64,000 bases of DNA from Typhlomys cinereus (Eukaryota > Chordata > Mammalia > Rodentia > Platacanthomyidae). The DNA lies in NCBI GenBank assembly GCA_023101885.1, contig JALPQD010000089.1:2837087-2901086 (forward strand), given 5' to 3'. Of this stretch, positions 12,183 to 21,599 are shown in pieces. Every line of letters starts with the position of its first letter. The first letter of the stretch is position 1. The notes beneath the pieces were generated by a model. The model ran no database searches. It was not told the origin of the DNA and saw only the letters and a list, made by a program, of their open reading frames with translations. The translations under genes were made by a program, and so were the position numbers.

Positions 12183-12322
12183 ATAATCCTGGTATAGTGG
12201 CATACGTTTGTAATCTCAGTGTGGGGGAGGCTCAGACTGGCAGATATCTGGTGCTCGCTGGTCAACCAGCCTACCTTACTTGGTAATTTTCAGTATAATA
12301 CTCTCAAAAAAAAAAAAAAATT
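12183..12322 (+). mobile_element. B1/B4-like SINE, diverged
   Basis: Begins 'tcctggtatagtggcatacg', then 'tgtaatctcagtgtggggga', ending in an A-rich tail at 12306-12320. This is the Pol III SINE order of a 7SL-derived or composite SINE. The middle departs from B1 and resembles B3 ('ctcgctggtcaaccagcctac'). Confidence 0.55.
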
Positions 12323-12879
12323 GTCAATCCCTGAGAACATCTGGCTTTGTCCTCTGACCTTCACATACACACAAAAATAAAAAGTTTGGACTGGTAAAGG
12401 CATTAGTAAGACAACAATTGGAGGTTTTTTTTTCCCCTTCATTTCAGTATTTCCTCTTTAACTTCTAGATATTAGTACTTTTTCTATGTCAACCAATACT
12501 CCATGAGGTTGTGTCTGTTCTGTTGAAGAGCTCTCAGTAGTCTACAGAATGATTATGTATACCTCAGAAGTATGCAGGACCTTTTCTTCTTATTAATATT
12601 TTATATTAATCTTTAAACTTTAGCATATACTTTATCATGTATTTTAGTAATGAAGTCATAAAAGCAACCTCTAATTAATAAACATATAAATATTCCAATA
12701 ATGGGGGTATATGCCTGAAATAACTTAAATGGTGACATTGACAAAGTTTTAGGCCTCCTGGGAAGCCAGAATAGGTCTGAGTGATGTAGACTGTCACTCA
12801 TAATAATAATACACGTTATGAGAACGTTTACTCTGGTGTCTATTTTAGAACAGACAGGAAACAAAATACTGTGTGTTTT

Positions 12880-12985
12880 TTAATTCCATAATGATACAGC
12901 AGAATAAGACAGATACTGTTATTTTATAGGTAAGAACTTAAGGGGAAGATCAGGGATATTAAGGAACTTAGCTCACTTGAATGAA
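12880..12985 (-). mobile_element. MIR-like fragment
   Basis: Carries 'actgttattttataggtaag' and 'acttaaggggaagatcag...aaggaacttagct', the antisense MIR core order. Old and short. Confidence 0.4.
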
Positions 12986-13211
12986 GCATGATATCTTCCA
13001 CTCAGCCTTCATTGTGTTGAAAAAGCTCATGGAAAAGGATTTATTCTCATTCTTCCTAAACTCTACAGTTGGTCTTTTTTTTCCATCACATAGACTAAGT
13101 GCTGAACAGATACTGCTGCCCTTCTCCAGAGTGCCTTGGTCAGCTCCTTCCCCCAGCCGTTCCAGTGTGCATCTTGCCCTAGAACTCTTCTGGATATGTC
13201 TACCATCCCCC

Positions 13212-13580
13212 AACTCCATCTGTGTTAGCCCGTTCTCTACAGCAATATAATACATGAGACTGAGTAATTGATTTAAAAAGTTTCTTACGGTTCTGGAGTC
13301 TGGGATGTCCAGGGTCAAGGGGGACCGCTGCTGAGGCCATCCTTGCTGTGCCCCAACATTCAAAATGTATCACATGGAAAGAGTGCAGGACGGTGCTGAG
13401 CTGACTTTGATGGCAAAGTCACTCTCCTGATCCCTAACCCTCAGATCCAATAAGGACATTCATTCATCTATACGTTCTACATAATCACTCCTTAGTAAGC
13501 CCCCACCTCCCACTACTGTAGCATTGGGGGTAAAGCGTTCAACACATTAACTTTGTGGGATGCAGTCAGACCATTGCTAT
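13212..13580 (-). mobile_element. Ancient MaLR LTR, antisense
   Basis: Starts 'tgtgttagcccgttctctac', then 'agactgagtaattgatttaaaa' and 'ttacggttctggagtctggg', the typical antisense MaLR (MLT1/MST-like) layout. Later words are 'ccaataaggacattcattca' and 'aacacattaactttgtggga'. It is clearly older than the copy at 30.7 kb. Confidence 0.6.
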
Positions 13581-14290
13581 CTTCCAGTAAGGCTCACTGT
13601 AAAACGCATCACATGTTCAAGGAAGCATTAATGATCTCAAGTCTCCTCTTAGTAATCACAAGAAGCAGGCTGTGTTGAGTTAAGTTCCTCTGGGCACTTT
13701 AGAGAAATCCTTATGGAGCATACGTCAGTGGTGTAGTTAGCTATTGCCCCTTGTTACTTCCTGGACAAAAGCCTCTTGGGGCCCAGAGAACCAGCCTGGT
13801 TTACTGTGTTCTTCAGTGGGATCATGCAGTGCCTAGATGTAGCAGGCAGGTGCTCCATAAATGTTCATGGATGGAAGGAAGTTCTCCTTCTTTGGTATGG
13901 AGTCTGAGATAACTTGAGCAAAGAAGTATGTTGAAGTTTGTTTTAACTGAGGATTCATGGGAAGGGAAAATGGGTAGACAAACTAAATCATAAAGAATCG
14001 GTTCATTCACAGGCAACCTACATGAAATACAGTGGGTCACACTGATGAAAAAACTTGAAAATGGGAGGGAGTCTGGCAGGGGGAAATGAGGTAGGATGAA
14101 AATAGGGATTAAGAGGTAAAGTGTCATTAATTCACTGTATTTGTGCATGCAACACTGAAAAAATCTTGTTTATGTAAGAATCAGGTCATGGTAAAACAAA
14201 AAAAAAAAACTCTTCCATGAGAAGGATTTTTTGTTCTATATCTCTCAGAAACTGAAAAACATACACGCATAAATGAAATTTATATTAATG
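13581..14290. other. Unassigned non-coding DNA
   Basis: No recognised exon or repeat. An A-run lies near 14198-14208. The minus frame at 13822-14148 (108 codons) is compositionally unremarkable and probably spurious. Confidence 0.5.
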
Positions 14291-14292
14291 AC

Positions 14293-14312
14293 ATATATAT
14301 CATGATATATAT
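14293..14312. repeat. 20-bp perfect AT-rich palindrome
   Basis: The 20 bp centred on CATG at 14301-14304 equal their own reverse complement. It sits in a longer AT alternating tract and could extrude as a cruciform. Confidence 0.85.
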
Positions 14313-14910
14313 ATGTGTGTATCATAATTTCTATAACTCATGCATTTCATGGTTTAAATACATTAAGATAGGCTGCCACCAGCATTTATAAACAATTTAT
14401 GAATCATTGAATGCATAGTGATTTGAGGGCTAATGTTCACTGGCATTCTCTGGAAAGGAGGGCCAGCCTTGCAGAATTACCCAGATGCTCTCAATCTCCC
14501 ATAACCCTAAACTATTTCCCTTGTGCGGCAGAAAGCTTTGCCGCTTTCTTTGAATAGAATCAACATTTACCAAAAGCTTTTATGGTATTCTAGATAGTTA
14601 ACAGCAGTGATCATACTTAATCCTTAGACATTTGCACAGGTCCACAGATCTTGAACCCAAAAGAAAATGGTTCAGATTCAAAGAAGGGAAAATATTTTAT
14701 TGAAAAGTAGGAAATCTTCAACAACAGGTAGGTGAAAAGGGGTTAAGTCTAAGGAAGTATCAGAACTGACAATGAATATTATCAAATTCGGTTAAGCAAA
14801 TTTGTTGCATGGGATTACGTTAGATTGATTTTGTGCCAATGAGAGGTCATGATTATTACCATAATACTTTGTATAAGAACAGCAGTCATTTCATTTGAAT
14901 GGGAACAAAA

Positions 14911-14989
14911 TTTTCCTCTTCTTACTCCAGGATGCATCTGTATGGGGAGGGCTTTCTTGAATTTGCTTCATAAAGGGGACAACGTTAGA
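14911..14989 (+). repeat. 79-bp perfect inverted repeat, left arm
   Basis: The reverse complement of these 79 bp recurs without a mismatch at 15668-15746. The arm itself is unique-looking sequence, not a recognised mobile element. The 678-bp spacer contains unassigned sequence and a B2-like SINE. Complete identity implies a recent event, gene conversion between the arms, or an assembly error. Confidence 0.95.
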
Positions 14990-15394
14990 ACCTCAGTTCC
15001 CAGAATGTTGTATTTATAGACAGAAATAGAAGCCTTTAGAGTTCAGCAACAATGTCAACTTTTTACTTTGCCAAAAATTAATTGAGGCCATTAACAAACA
15101 GAATGATAACACAAGTAAAAAAAAAAACTGAAGCCCTAGGTATTCTTGCCATCATTTCTAATGTAAAATGGCACAAGCAAAAACACTCGGAAGGAATAAT
15201 CAACAGTAGGAAGGAAATACTCCTGTAAGAAAAGAAGGCATCTGGTTTGAAGGAAACTCACTCTCTACACCACAGAGGTCAGGAGCCAGTGTGTGAGAAT
15301 CACTCCCTTGTGCATAGATGTGAAGGCTAAGGCAGGTCACTTTTCTGACCTGTATTTTAAGTATACATGTGTTCATACATACATATACCATACA

Positions 15395-15399
15395 CACAC

Positions 15400-15455
<56 letters not shown>

Positions 15456-15667
15456 ACACTTGAGTATATATACCTGTGGAGACCCAAGGATGACATCGAG
15501 AATCCTGAATTGCTCTATGCTTCCTTATTGCTTTGCTCAGGGGTTTCCCAGACTGTCTTTCAGGACCAGCCTTGTCATCCAGCATTTTTACGTAAGATTT
15601 GGGGATATGAACTCAGATTCAACTTTGTGAGGCAAAGGCTTTAACCCCTGAGCCATCTTCCCAGTCC
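15395..15667 (-). mobile_element. B2-like SINE (variant family) with (TG)n tail, antisense
   Basis: The right end reads 'aacccctgagccatcttccc', the reverse complement of the tRNA-like B2 head. The body carries 'acctgtggagacccaaggatg' and 'ttgctttgctcaggggtttc', and a (TG)n tract at 15405-15452 sits at the element's 3' side. Its 5' end stops at about 15667, exactly where the right arm of the 79-bp inverted repeat begins. I found no target-site duplication around it. Confidence 0.8.
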
Positions 15668-15746
15668 TCTAACGTTGTCCCCTTTATGAAGCAAATTCAA
15701 GAAAGCCCTCCCCATACAGATGCATCCTGGAGTAAGAAGAGGAAAA
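15668..15746 (-). repeat. 79-bp perfect inverted repeat, right arm
   Basis: Exact reverse complement of 14911-14989. It begins directly after the SINE 5' end, as expected if it were templated from the left arm while a SINE insertion was being resolved. Confidence 0.95.
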
Positions 15747-15884
15747 GATATACTTTGGAGGCAGAAAGCATTGCTGATAAATAAATTTGGGGTTTAAGTT
15801 GGAAAGCGTCAGGAGTGTTTAGCCAAATGCAACTAAGTAAATGATTATTTCCACATCTCATTTGCTGAACAGGGGAATAGTGGA

Positions 15885-16203
15885 GATGTGGAGATAGCTC
15901 AGGTAGTAAAGTGTTTATCAGACAAACATGAGGATCTGAACTTGATCCCAGACTCACATAAAAAAACTGGGCATGATGTCCCAGAACCAGCCAACAGAGA
16001 GGTAAGTGGATCGCCGTAGCTCATTGGTCAGGCAACTTAGCCTAACTGGCAAGCTCTCGGCTAGTAAGAGGCTCATAAAACAAGGTGGTCGATTCCAAAG
16101 GAGGGACATGTGACACTGATCTCTAAGATGCACACATGAACACTCACGCATGTGAGCATGCCACATACACATGCGTGCGCGCACACACACACACACACAC
16201 ACC
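15885..16203 (+). mobile_element. B3 SINE with (CA)n tail
   Basis: Head 'gatgtggagatagctcaggt', then 'atctgaacttgatcccagac', 'ctgggcatgatgtcccagaa', 'gccgtagctcattggtcagg', 'acaaggtggtcgattcc' and a CA-rich tail at 16185-16202. This is the full order of words expected of rodent B3. Confidence 0.8.
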
Positions 16204-16829
16204 AAAGTACATACTAGGAGCACAGTATATTTATGGAAGAAACAGAAAGTTTAGTTTGGGACACTCTAAAATATGAGGAGCCCATTATTAAACAGCTTAG
16301 ATGTGGGATTCAATTAGATATGAGAGTCTAGAGTGCAGGGCAAGGTTATCATTTCAGCCTTAATACTGGATGGTGTGGCCTTAGGAGTAAATGTAACCAG
16401 ACAGGTCTAATGACAAGGAACGGGGCACTAGAAGATTGAAAGATCAGGTTGTGGAAAAGAGCCCAGTCAAGGAGACTTAGAAGAATGGGTAGATGTGGTA
16501 GGAGAAAAATCAGGAGGTCTGAGAAACAAAGGAGAGAGATCGATAGAATGAATCAAGGAAGTAGTAATTGATTCTCCCAAGTGCTGGGTAGGAGGTGTAT
16601 AAACAGAACCACATATTGGCCATTGATTTTTTCCAGTGAGGGTGTCACTGTCATTTACCTTGATTAGAACAATTTTCATGGTACAGTGACGGCTTATTAA
16701 AGTCTGTTAAGGAGTGGGATATCAGGAACTAAACCCAATTAAAAAAAACCTGGTTTTCCTCTACCTCCATTTCTTATAAAATAAGGATCTAATAGAACAG
16801 GTTTTTGCAGTCTTAAGCCTCAATTATTC

Positions 16830-17000
16830 TGACTGCCATCTATTATTAGTATGTCACCTAATCTTTCTAGCCATAGATTTCTCATCTATAAGGTAGAGAC
16901 GAGAAAGTAGAGTCCACTTCAAGAAGTTGTGGGAGTTAGAGAAATGAGAGTAAGATTTAGCATATCATGAGCTTATGTTAAGTGCCCAATAAATGTTTAG
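16830..17000 (+). mobile_element. MIR-like SINE
   Basis: Sense MIR order: 'tgtcacctaatctttctagcc', 'atttctcatctataaggtag', 'agaaatgagagtaag', ending in 'aagtgcccaataaatgttta', which matches the MIR 3' end. Confidence 0.6.
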
Positions 17001-17440
17001 TGCTGTCACTAATAGCATAGAAGCCAAATATTGGTAAAACTTAAAGGCGTTATGTAATTTATTATGTCTGAGAGAAACTGGTGGCATGAAGTAGTAATTA
17101 TGACCAAATCTGTGTAAAGGTATGATTGCTATGACAGGAAGCAGAGAAATGCTATCAGATACAATATAATTTCTCATTTGTATTAATTTTTCACAGAATG
17201 TTACTGTAATAGGAGATTAACCAAGTGGAAGAGAAAATGGACAGAAGAGAAATGGCTCTTGGAGACCTTGTGGGGGGAATCATGGGAAGTCAAAAGAGCT
17301 GGAAAGCATGGAAAAAATCAGAATAAACCAAGTAATACGTGGATGACCCACAGGTAGATATACAGGAAGTAACCACTGACCTTGAAAACATAGTTATCAT
17401 CTGCTCTTTTCTGCACATAGTGTTTATACCTGGATTTGCT

Positions 17441-17812
17441 TATATAGCAGTTCCTCTCTGTGCTGCTAGGAGACAACACTCAAACTCAAGCAACTTAAGG
17501 AGATTTATTCAGTGTACGGTTCCAGAGGGGAGATACAGTCCATTAAGGTGGGAAGGACATGGCAGGCGGAGGAAGCTGGAGGAGGCTGAGGCCTCCATAG
17601 ATATCTTGGGGACTGAGAGAGCTGGATGCCAACTGCAAAAGCAGACTGGCTGCTAGCAGAAGCAGGGTGGCGCTAGCCAGCCTCAAGGCCCATCCCCTGT
17701 GAGATGCCTTCTCGCAAGGCTTCACCTATGACAGTTGCCTTAACCTTCCCAAACATCAACTAAGGACAGAAACGCAGGAGCCTGGGGACAACTCGAATTT
17801 CAAACTGTGGTC
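17441..17812 (-). mobile_element. MaLR-type LTR (MT/ORR1-like), antisense
   Basis: Starts 'tgctgctaggagacaacac', continues 'aaggagatttattcagtgta', 'acggttccagagggga' and 'ggtgggaaggacatggcagg', and ends 'gaatttcaaactgtgg'. This parallels the LTR at 5690-6031 and the reverse of the one at 30704-31040. Confidence 0.65.
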
Positions 17813-17959
17813 TTAAACTTCATGCTTCTTTCTCCCACTATCAAGTATATTGTTTCTGTTTGTTCCTGCATTGTTCAGTATTAAGTATGGTCACAAAGGA
17901 GAGAACACTTTAAGTACATATATTTTAGATTCGTACATGATACTTTGAGAAATTTTGTT

Positions 17960-17962
17960 TTG

Positions 17963-18019
<57 letters not shown>

Positions 18020-18234
18020 AGAGGGTACTCTGTGTGCCTATGCAGGCCCAAGGATGAGTATGGGAATCATCCTGAAGTTCTCTATCTCCTCTTTGCTTTG
18101 TTCTGGGGTTCCCCAGACTCCACCTTTTAATGCTGCAAATGCAAGCCATCACCATTTCTTCCTGGCTTTTTTCAGATCTGGGATCTGAACTGCTTACAAG
18201 GCAGAAGTTTAACCCCTGAGCCATCTGTCCAGCC
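17960..18234 (-). mobile_element. B2-like SINE (variant family) with (TG)n tail, antisense
   Basis: The (TG)n tract at 17966-18016 is followed by 'ctatgcaggcccaaggatga', 'tttgctttgttctggggttc', then 'tttaacccctgagccatctg' and 'tccagcc' at the right end. It belongs to the same variant family as the copies at 15.4 and 27.1 kb. Confidence 0.8.
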
Positions 18235-18484
18235 TCAGTTTGAGGAATTTTTAAGTAAAGAGAGGATAGTTTTGTGAGTGATCAAGTTAAGTTGGCCACA
18301 AAGTCATACTGTGGAATCAGAGAGCTAAGGAAGTTCCTCATGCATAAAACTGGCATATATTACACGGCATGAAGGCATCCCCACAGTCCACTCAGGATTG
18401 CCTCAGACGGCTCCTGAAGAATGTTGATTGCACACCTTGAAGGCAGTTCCTGTGTCTTTTATCTTTCCCTCCTTTTCTTTTCAT

Positions 18485-18595
18485 TTTGTTTTGAAACTTT
18501 AGCCCATGTTGGCCTTGAACTTATCGTCTTCCTGTCTCTACCTCCCAAATATTGGGATAATAAGTGTGCATTTCCATGCCCAGCCAAAGATAGCA
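18485..18595 (-). mobile_element. B1-like SINE, antisense
   Basis: Contains 'tttgttttgaaactttagcc', 'catgttggccttgaactta', 'cctacctcccaaatattggg'-like words and 'gtgcatttccatgcccagcc'. This is the antisense 7SL-derived order (roughly: ggctggccttgaactc ... cctcccaagtgctggga). Confidence 0.65.
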
Positions 18596-18639
18596 GTTTC
18601 TGTTATTGTAAATATATTTATTTATACTTTATTTTATTT

Positions 18640-18740
18640 TTCTAGTTTTAGAAGCATATTGAGTACTTGTCCATTTCCCTTTATTTCCCCTCCTTTCCTC
18701 CTCCTTTCTTCCCTTCATCAATCAATCCCACTCAAAATCA
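18640..18740 (-). mobile_element. L1 3'-end pyrimidine tract fragment, antisense
   Basis: Words 'tagttttagaagcatattga', a C/T-rich run and 'cttcatcaatcaatccc' are shared with the blocks at 51.75-51.98 and 54.15-54.37 kb. Their reverse complement appears next to 37.6 kb. The polypurine 3' UTR is characteristic of rodent L1. Confidence 0.5.
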
Positions 18741-18767
18741 TTTATATTTATATTATATATTCACATT

Positions 18768-18772
<5 letters not shown>

Positions 18773-18818
<46 letters not shown>
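18773..18818. repeat. (TG)n microsatellite
   Basis: About 23 TG units, at the 3' side of the antisense SINE that follows. Confidence 0.96.
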
Positions 18819-18824
<6 letters not shown>

Positions 18825-18825
<1 letters not shown>

Positions 18826-19136
18826 TATCATATATGCATGCATGCACCACACTGCATGTTTGGAGATTAGAGGACATCTTTCAGAGGTAGATTCTTGCCT
18901 TCCAGTTTGCTCAGGTAGAGTCTCTCTTGTTGCCATAGAATGTTGCAGTCTGGCTGGCCCAAGTTTCAGCCCAATTCTCCAGTCTCCTCCCATCTCTCTA
19001 GAGTACTGGGATCACAGATGCATTCCACTACATCTGACCTTTTTTTAAAAAAAAATATGAGTTCCAGGGATTTAATTTATATCATCAGGTTTGTGCAGCA
19101 AGCACCTTTAGCCTCTGAGCTATCTCACTGGCCGTG
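18825..19136 (-). mobile_element. B3/B2-like SINE, antisense
   Basis: The right end 'tttagcctctgagctatctc' plus 'actggcc' is the reverse complement of the tRNA-like SINE head. Further left are 'gatttaatttatatcatcag', 'agtactgggatcacagatgc' and 'tttggagattagaggacatc', the latter typical of antisense B3 tails. Confidence 0.65.
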
Positions 19137-19139
19137 ACA

Positions 19140-20940
19140 GCAGGTTTCTTAATGGATAGGATCTCATTTAATTAGGACATCATAGACAACAAACAGTAAG
19201 TTATACTGATTTAGGGAAGACTTAGCAATGGAATCTTCTGGAGAGATGTTTGTCTCTCTGCTCTAAACATCTTAACACAGTGGCAGGAAAGCATGAGTCT
19301 AGGCCGAAATGCATTGGCTTTAATGTGATGTGTGGCTGGTGCTCATTTGAAAGGGCAAAAGGAGCCAAATGGGTCTCAGAGTGGCAGGAAACATGCTGTA
19401 ATGTGTCTTCTTGGGCTGCAGAGCGTGATTGGTGAAGAGGGTCAAGTAGAGAGAACCTAGTGAGCTTTTGGTTGCCCTAGAACAGGGCCTTTGGAATTGG
19501 CTATTGTCTGTAGAAACCCTGCCCAGAGCTGCCTTTCCTTCACAGTGGCCCAGACAACTTCTCAGCAGAAAATAATTGACAAATTAAGGGCCACTTGAGG
19601 TAGATAGTGTCATTTTCCCAAAGGAAGCCGGACAGGAGCAATAGCCCCTAGTCTGTGTGTTCATACTATAAACAACACACTGCTTTCCTTATAAACTCTA
19701 TTTAATTTTTTAAAATAGATAATTTAAACCCATTAAAGCCAATGCATTTTTCCATAGACCTATTTTTGCAGACTTTTCAATGTGTACCTATTCTACAGTA
19801 AAGCAACCTGTTTACAGTAAATTTCTGACAAACCTCAAGCCTCCTATCATTTCTACTAAAGACCACAGTAAAAAATCTGCTTTTTGTTTATCTGCTTTTA
19901 ACAGTTAGTTTGACCACTCCTTGTTCTAACACAGTGTGTTTATGAGTGGAGTGCGGGCTTTGAACTAGATTGTCTTGGGAATGATTTTGCCTTTGCCAGC
20001 AAATGGATGCATGGTCCCGTCTAGAACAGTTACGCTCTCTGACTTTGGAACTGAAAAGTATCCTTTATGAGAGAACCTACTTCAAAGGAACATTTTAAAG
20101 ACTAAATGAGTCAAAACCTACCAATTATTTTGAACACAGCATGGTGCATAAGCACTTGATAGATACAGTAGCCCCCGATCCCCCAAGTTTTCTAGCGTTG
20201 ATACTTGGTGAAACTACAGAGATCAGCTCAATCTTGTTAGAGAGGAACCTGTCCCTGAAGCCTATCCTGTTCCTGAGTTTGGGTACAATAATTGTTCTCT
20301 CATTTCTATATCTTCCCATTTTCAAGGCTTCCGTTCCCTGGAGGCAGCATAGCAAAATAATAGAAAGACTCTACACTGGACATCAGAGGATTCAGGCTTA
20401 GGTTCCATTCAGATCTCACTTAGCAATTGTGAGTCACATGATGTGAGCAAGTGGTTTATCTTCAGTGCCACAGATTCCCGACAGGCAGGGTGAGCAGGCT
20501 GGACCCTGTATTCTCTAGGGCTGCTTGCCTGCACCAGTTCAGTGAACACAGAACAAGTTCTTTAGCCTCTCTGAGCTCCGACACTCACCTGAACCTCTTC
20601 GCTTCTGATACCTTTTCTAGTAACTGAGAGACCCGCTCCGAGTGTAAAGTGTCTGGTGTACAGTGACAAGCTATGCAAATACAGGGGTTGGTCCATGCAG
20701 AACAATGATGAGAATTAACCCTGAACCACTCAGCTCTGTCTCTGTGTACTGACGCAGGGACTTCTCTCTACATTTTACCATCTCTGCTTGCCCCCCACTG
20801 GGTCGGGTGGATCCACCTTAGCAAGGTACAGGGGAACACAAGTGGAGGATGAGAGCTCAGGACAGATGGTGGGAAAGCATCTCATTGGTTAATACTGGTA
20901 CATCCCAAACACCAATTACAGTCAGGGCTTCTGAAGCTGA
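19140..20940. other. Unassigned non-coding DNA
   Basis: No clear exon. Possible remnants of MIR lie around 20400-20480 and 20540-20650, too diverged to assign boundaries. The rest is unique-looking sequence upstream of the possible promoter at 21.1 kb. Confidence 0.45.
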
Positions 20941-20952
20941 TATATCTCTCGG

Positions 20953-20966
20953 GATGAATTACAAGG
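20953..20966 (+). repeat. 14-bp inverted repeat, left arm
   Basis: GATGAATTACAAGG here is matched by its exact reverse complement at 21045-21058, 78 bp away. The right arm lies 35 bp upstream of a TATA box. It might be a pair of binding sites or a chance match. Confidence 0.6.
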
Positions 20967-21044
20967 AAATATAGGAACCTAGCAAGGGAAGATGCTGCAC
21001 GGTCACCCCCTGTGATATAAAATATGAGCGTCTAGGAGGAGCTG

Positions 21045-21058
21045 CCTTGTAATTCATC
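21045..21058 (-). repeat. 14-bp inverted repeat, right arm
   Basis: CCTTGTAATTCATC, the exact reverse complement of 20953-20966. It sits 35 bp upstream of TATAAAG at 21093. Confidence 0.6.
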
Positions 21059-21092
21059 GGGTTCTGCTAGTGAGTTCTGCCGGAGTCTCAGT

Positions 21093-21099
21093 TATAAAG
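21093..21099 (+). promoter_or_regulatory. Possible TATA box
   Basis: TATAAAG in a moderately GC context. An inverted CCAAT-type word (ATTGG) lies upstream near 20884. A start about 30 bp downstream (near 21123) would place a strong splice donor, CTCG|GTAAGT at 21205, some 80 bp into the transcript. That arrangement fits a short first exon. TATA-like strings are common in such DNA, so this stays tentative. Confidence 0.3.
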
Positions 21100-21122
21100 G
21101 CAAGTGTGAACTAGGCAGCGGA

Positions 21123-21204
21123 CAGGAGATCCTGGCACCAAGGAGATCAGAAAAGCTGCAAATCCTCCTGCCTCCTCCTGCTTTGTTCCGTAATTTTGGG
21201 CTCG
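21123..21204 (+). other. Possible non-coding first exon
   Basis: The start is inferred only from the TATA box at 21093-21099. The end is set by the donor GTAAGT at 21205-21210. The segment is relatively GC-rich compared with its surroundings and has no ATG-initiated frame long enough to suggest a coding start, so it would be a 5' UTR exon. I cannot name a gene and see no clear second exon downstream. Confidence 0.25.
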
Positions 21205-21528
21205 GTAAGTTCCTCTGGCTTGACAGCTCATTGTTGTTGTTGAATAAGATTGGCAAACATATCCGTAGCTTGGAATATGCACTTGCTGTCAGAAGTGTGT
21301 GTATCAGTGTTTGGGGCTTCTGACAAATTCTACAATTTCCCTCTAATGAGCAAAACAGCTTAAAAGATGAAACAGAAACCCGACAAATCAATTATTCACC
21401 TTGATCCTTGGAAGGCTTCTGTCTTTGGTTGCTAAAGTTTCTCAGGTTTCATTCTGTCAGTTTTATTTGTTGGGCAAGCTTTGAAAAGAACAAGTCTCTT
21501 TGTCACGGAATTGTTTTGCTTAGCTGCC

Positions 21529-21594
21529 AAAAAAAAAAAAAAAGAAAAAAAAGAAAAAAAAAAGAAAAAAGAAAGAAAGAAAGAAAAAGAAAAA
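21529..21594. repeat. A-rich / (AAAG)n low-complexity tract
   Basis: Runs of A broken by single G, grading into GAAA repeats. Probably the tail of a lost retroelement or a simple-sequence expansion. Confidence 0.95.
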
Positions 21595-21599
21595 TGAGG

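Noticed and set aside
15367..18870. Cys-Val or Thr-His rich frames (e.g. 15367-15644, 17925-18224, 18506-19048)
   Set aside because: They are translations of TG/CA microsatellites and adjoining SINEs.
18506..19048. 180-codon + strand frame as a gene
   Set aside because: It runs through a B1, an L1 tail, a TG tract and a B3-like SINE, so it is a chance frame.
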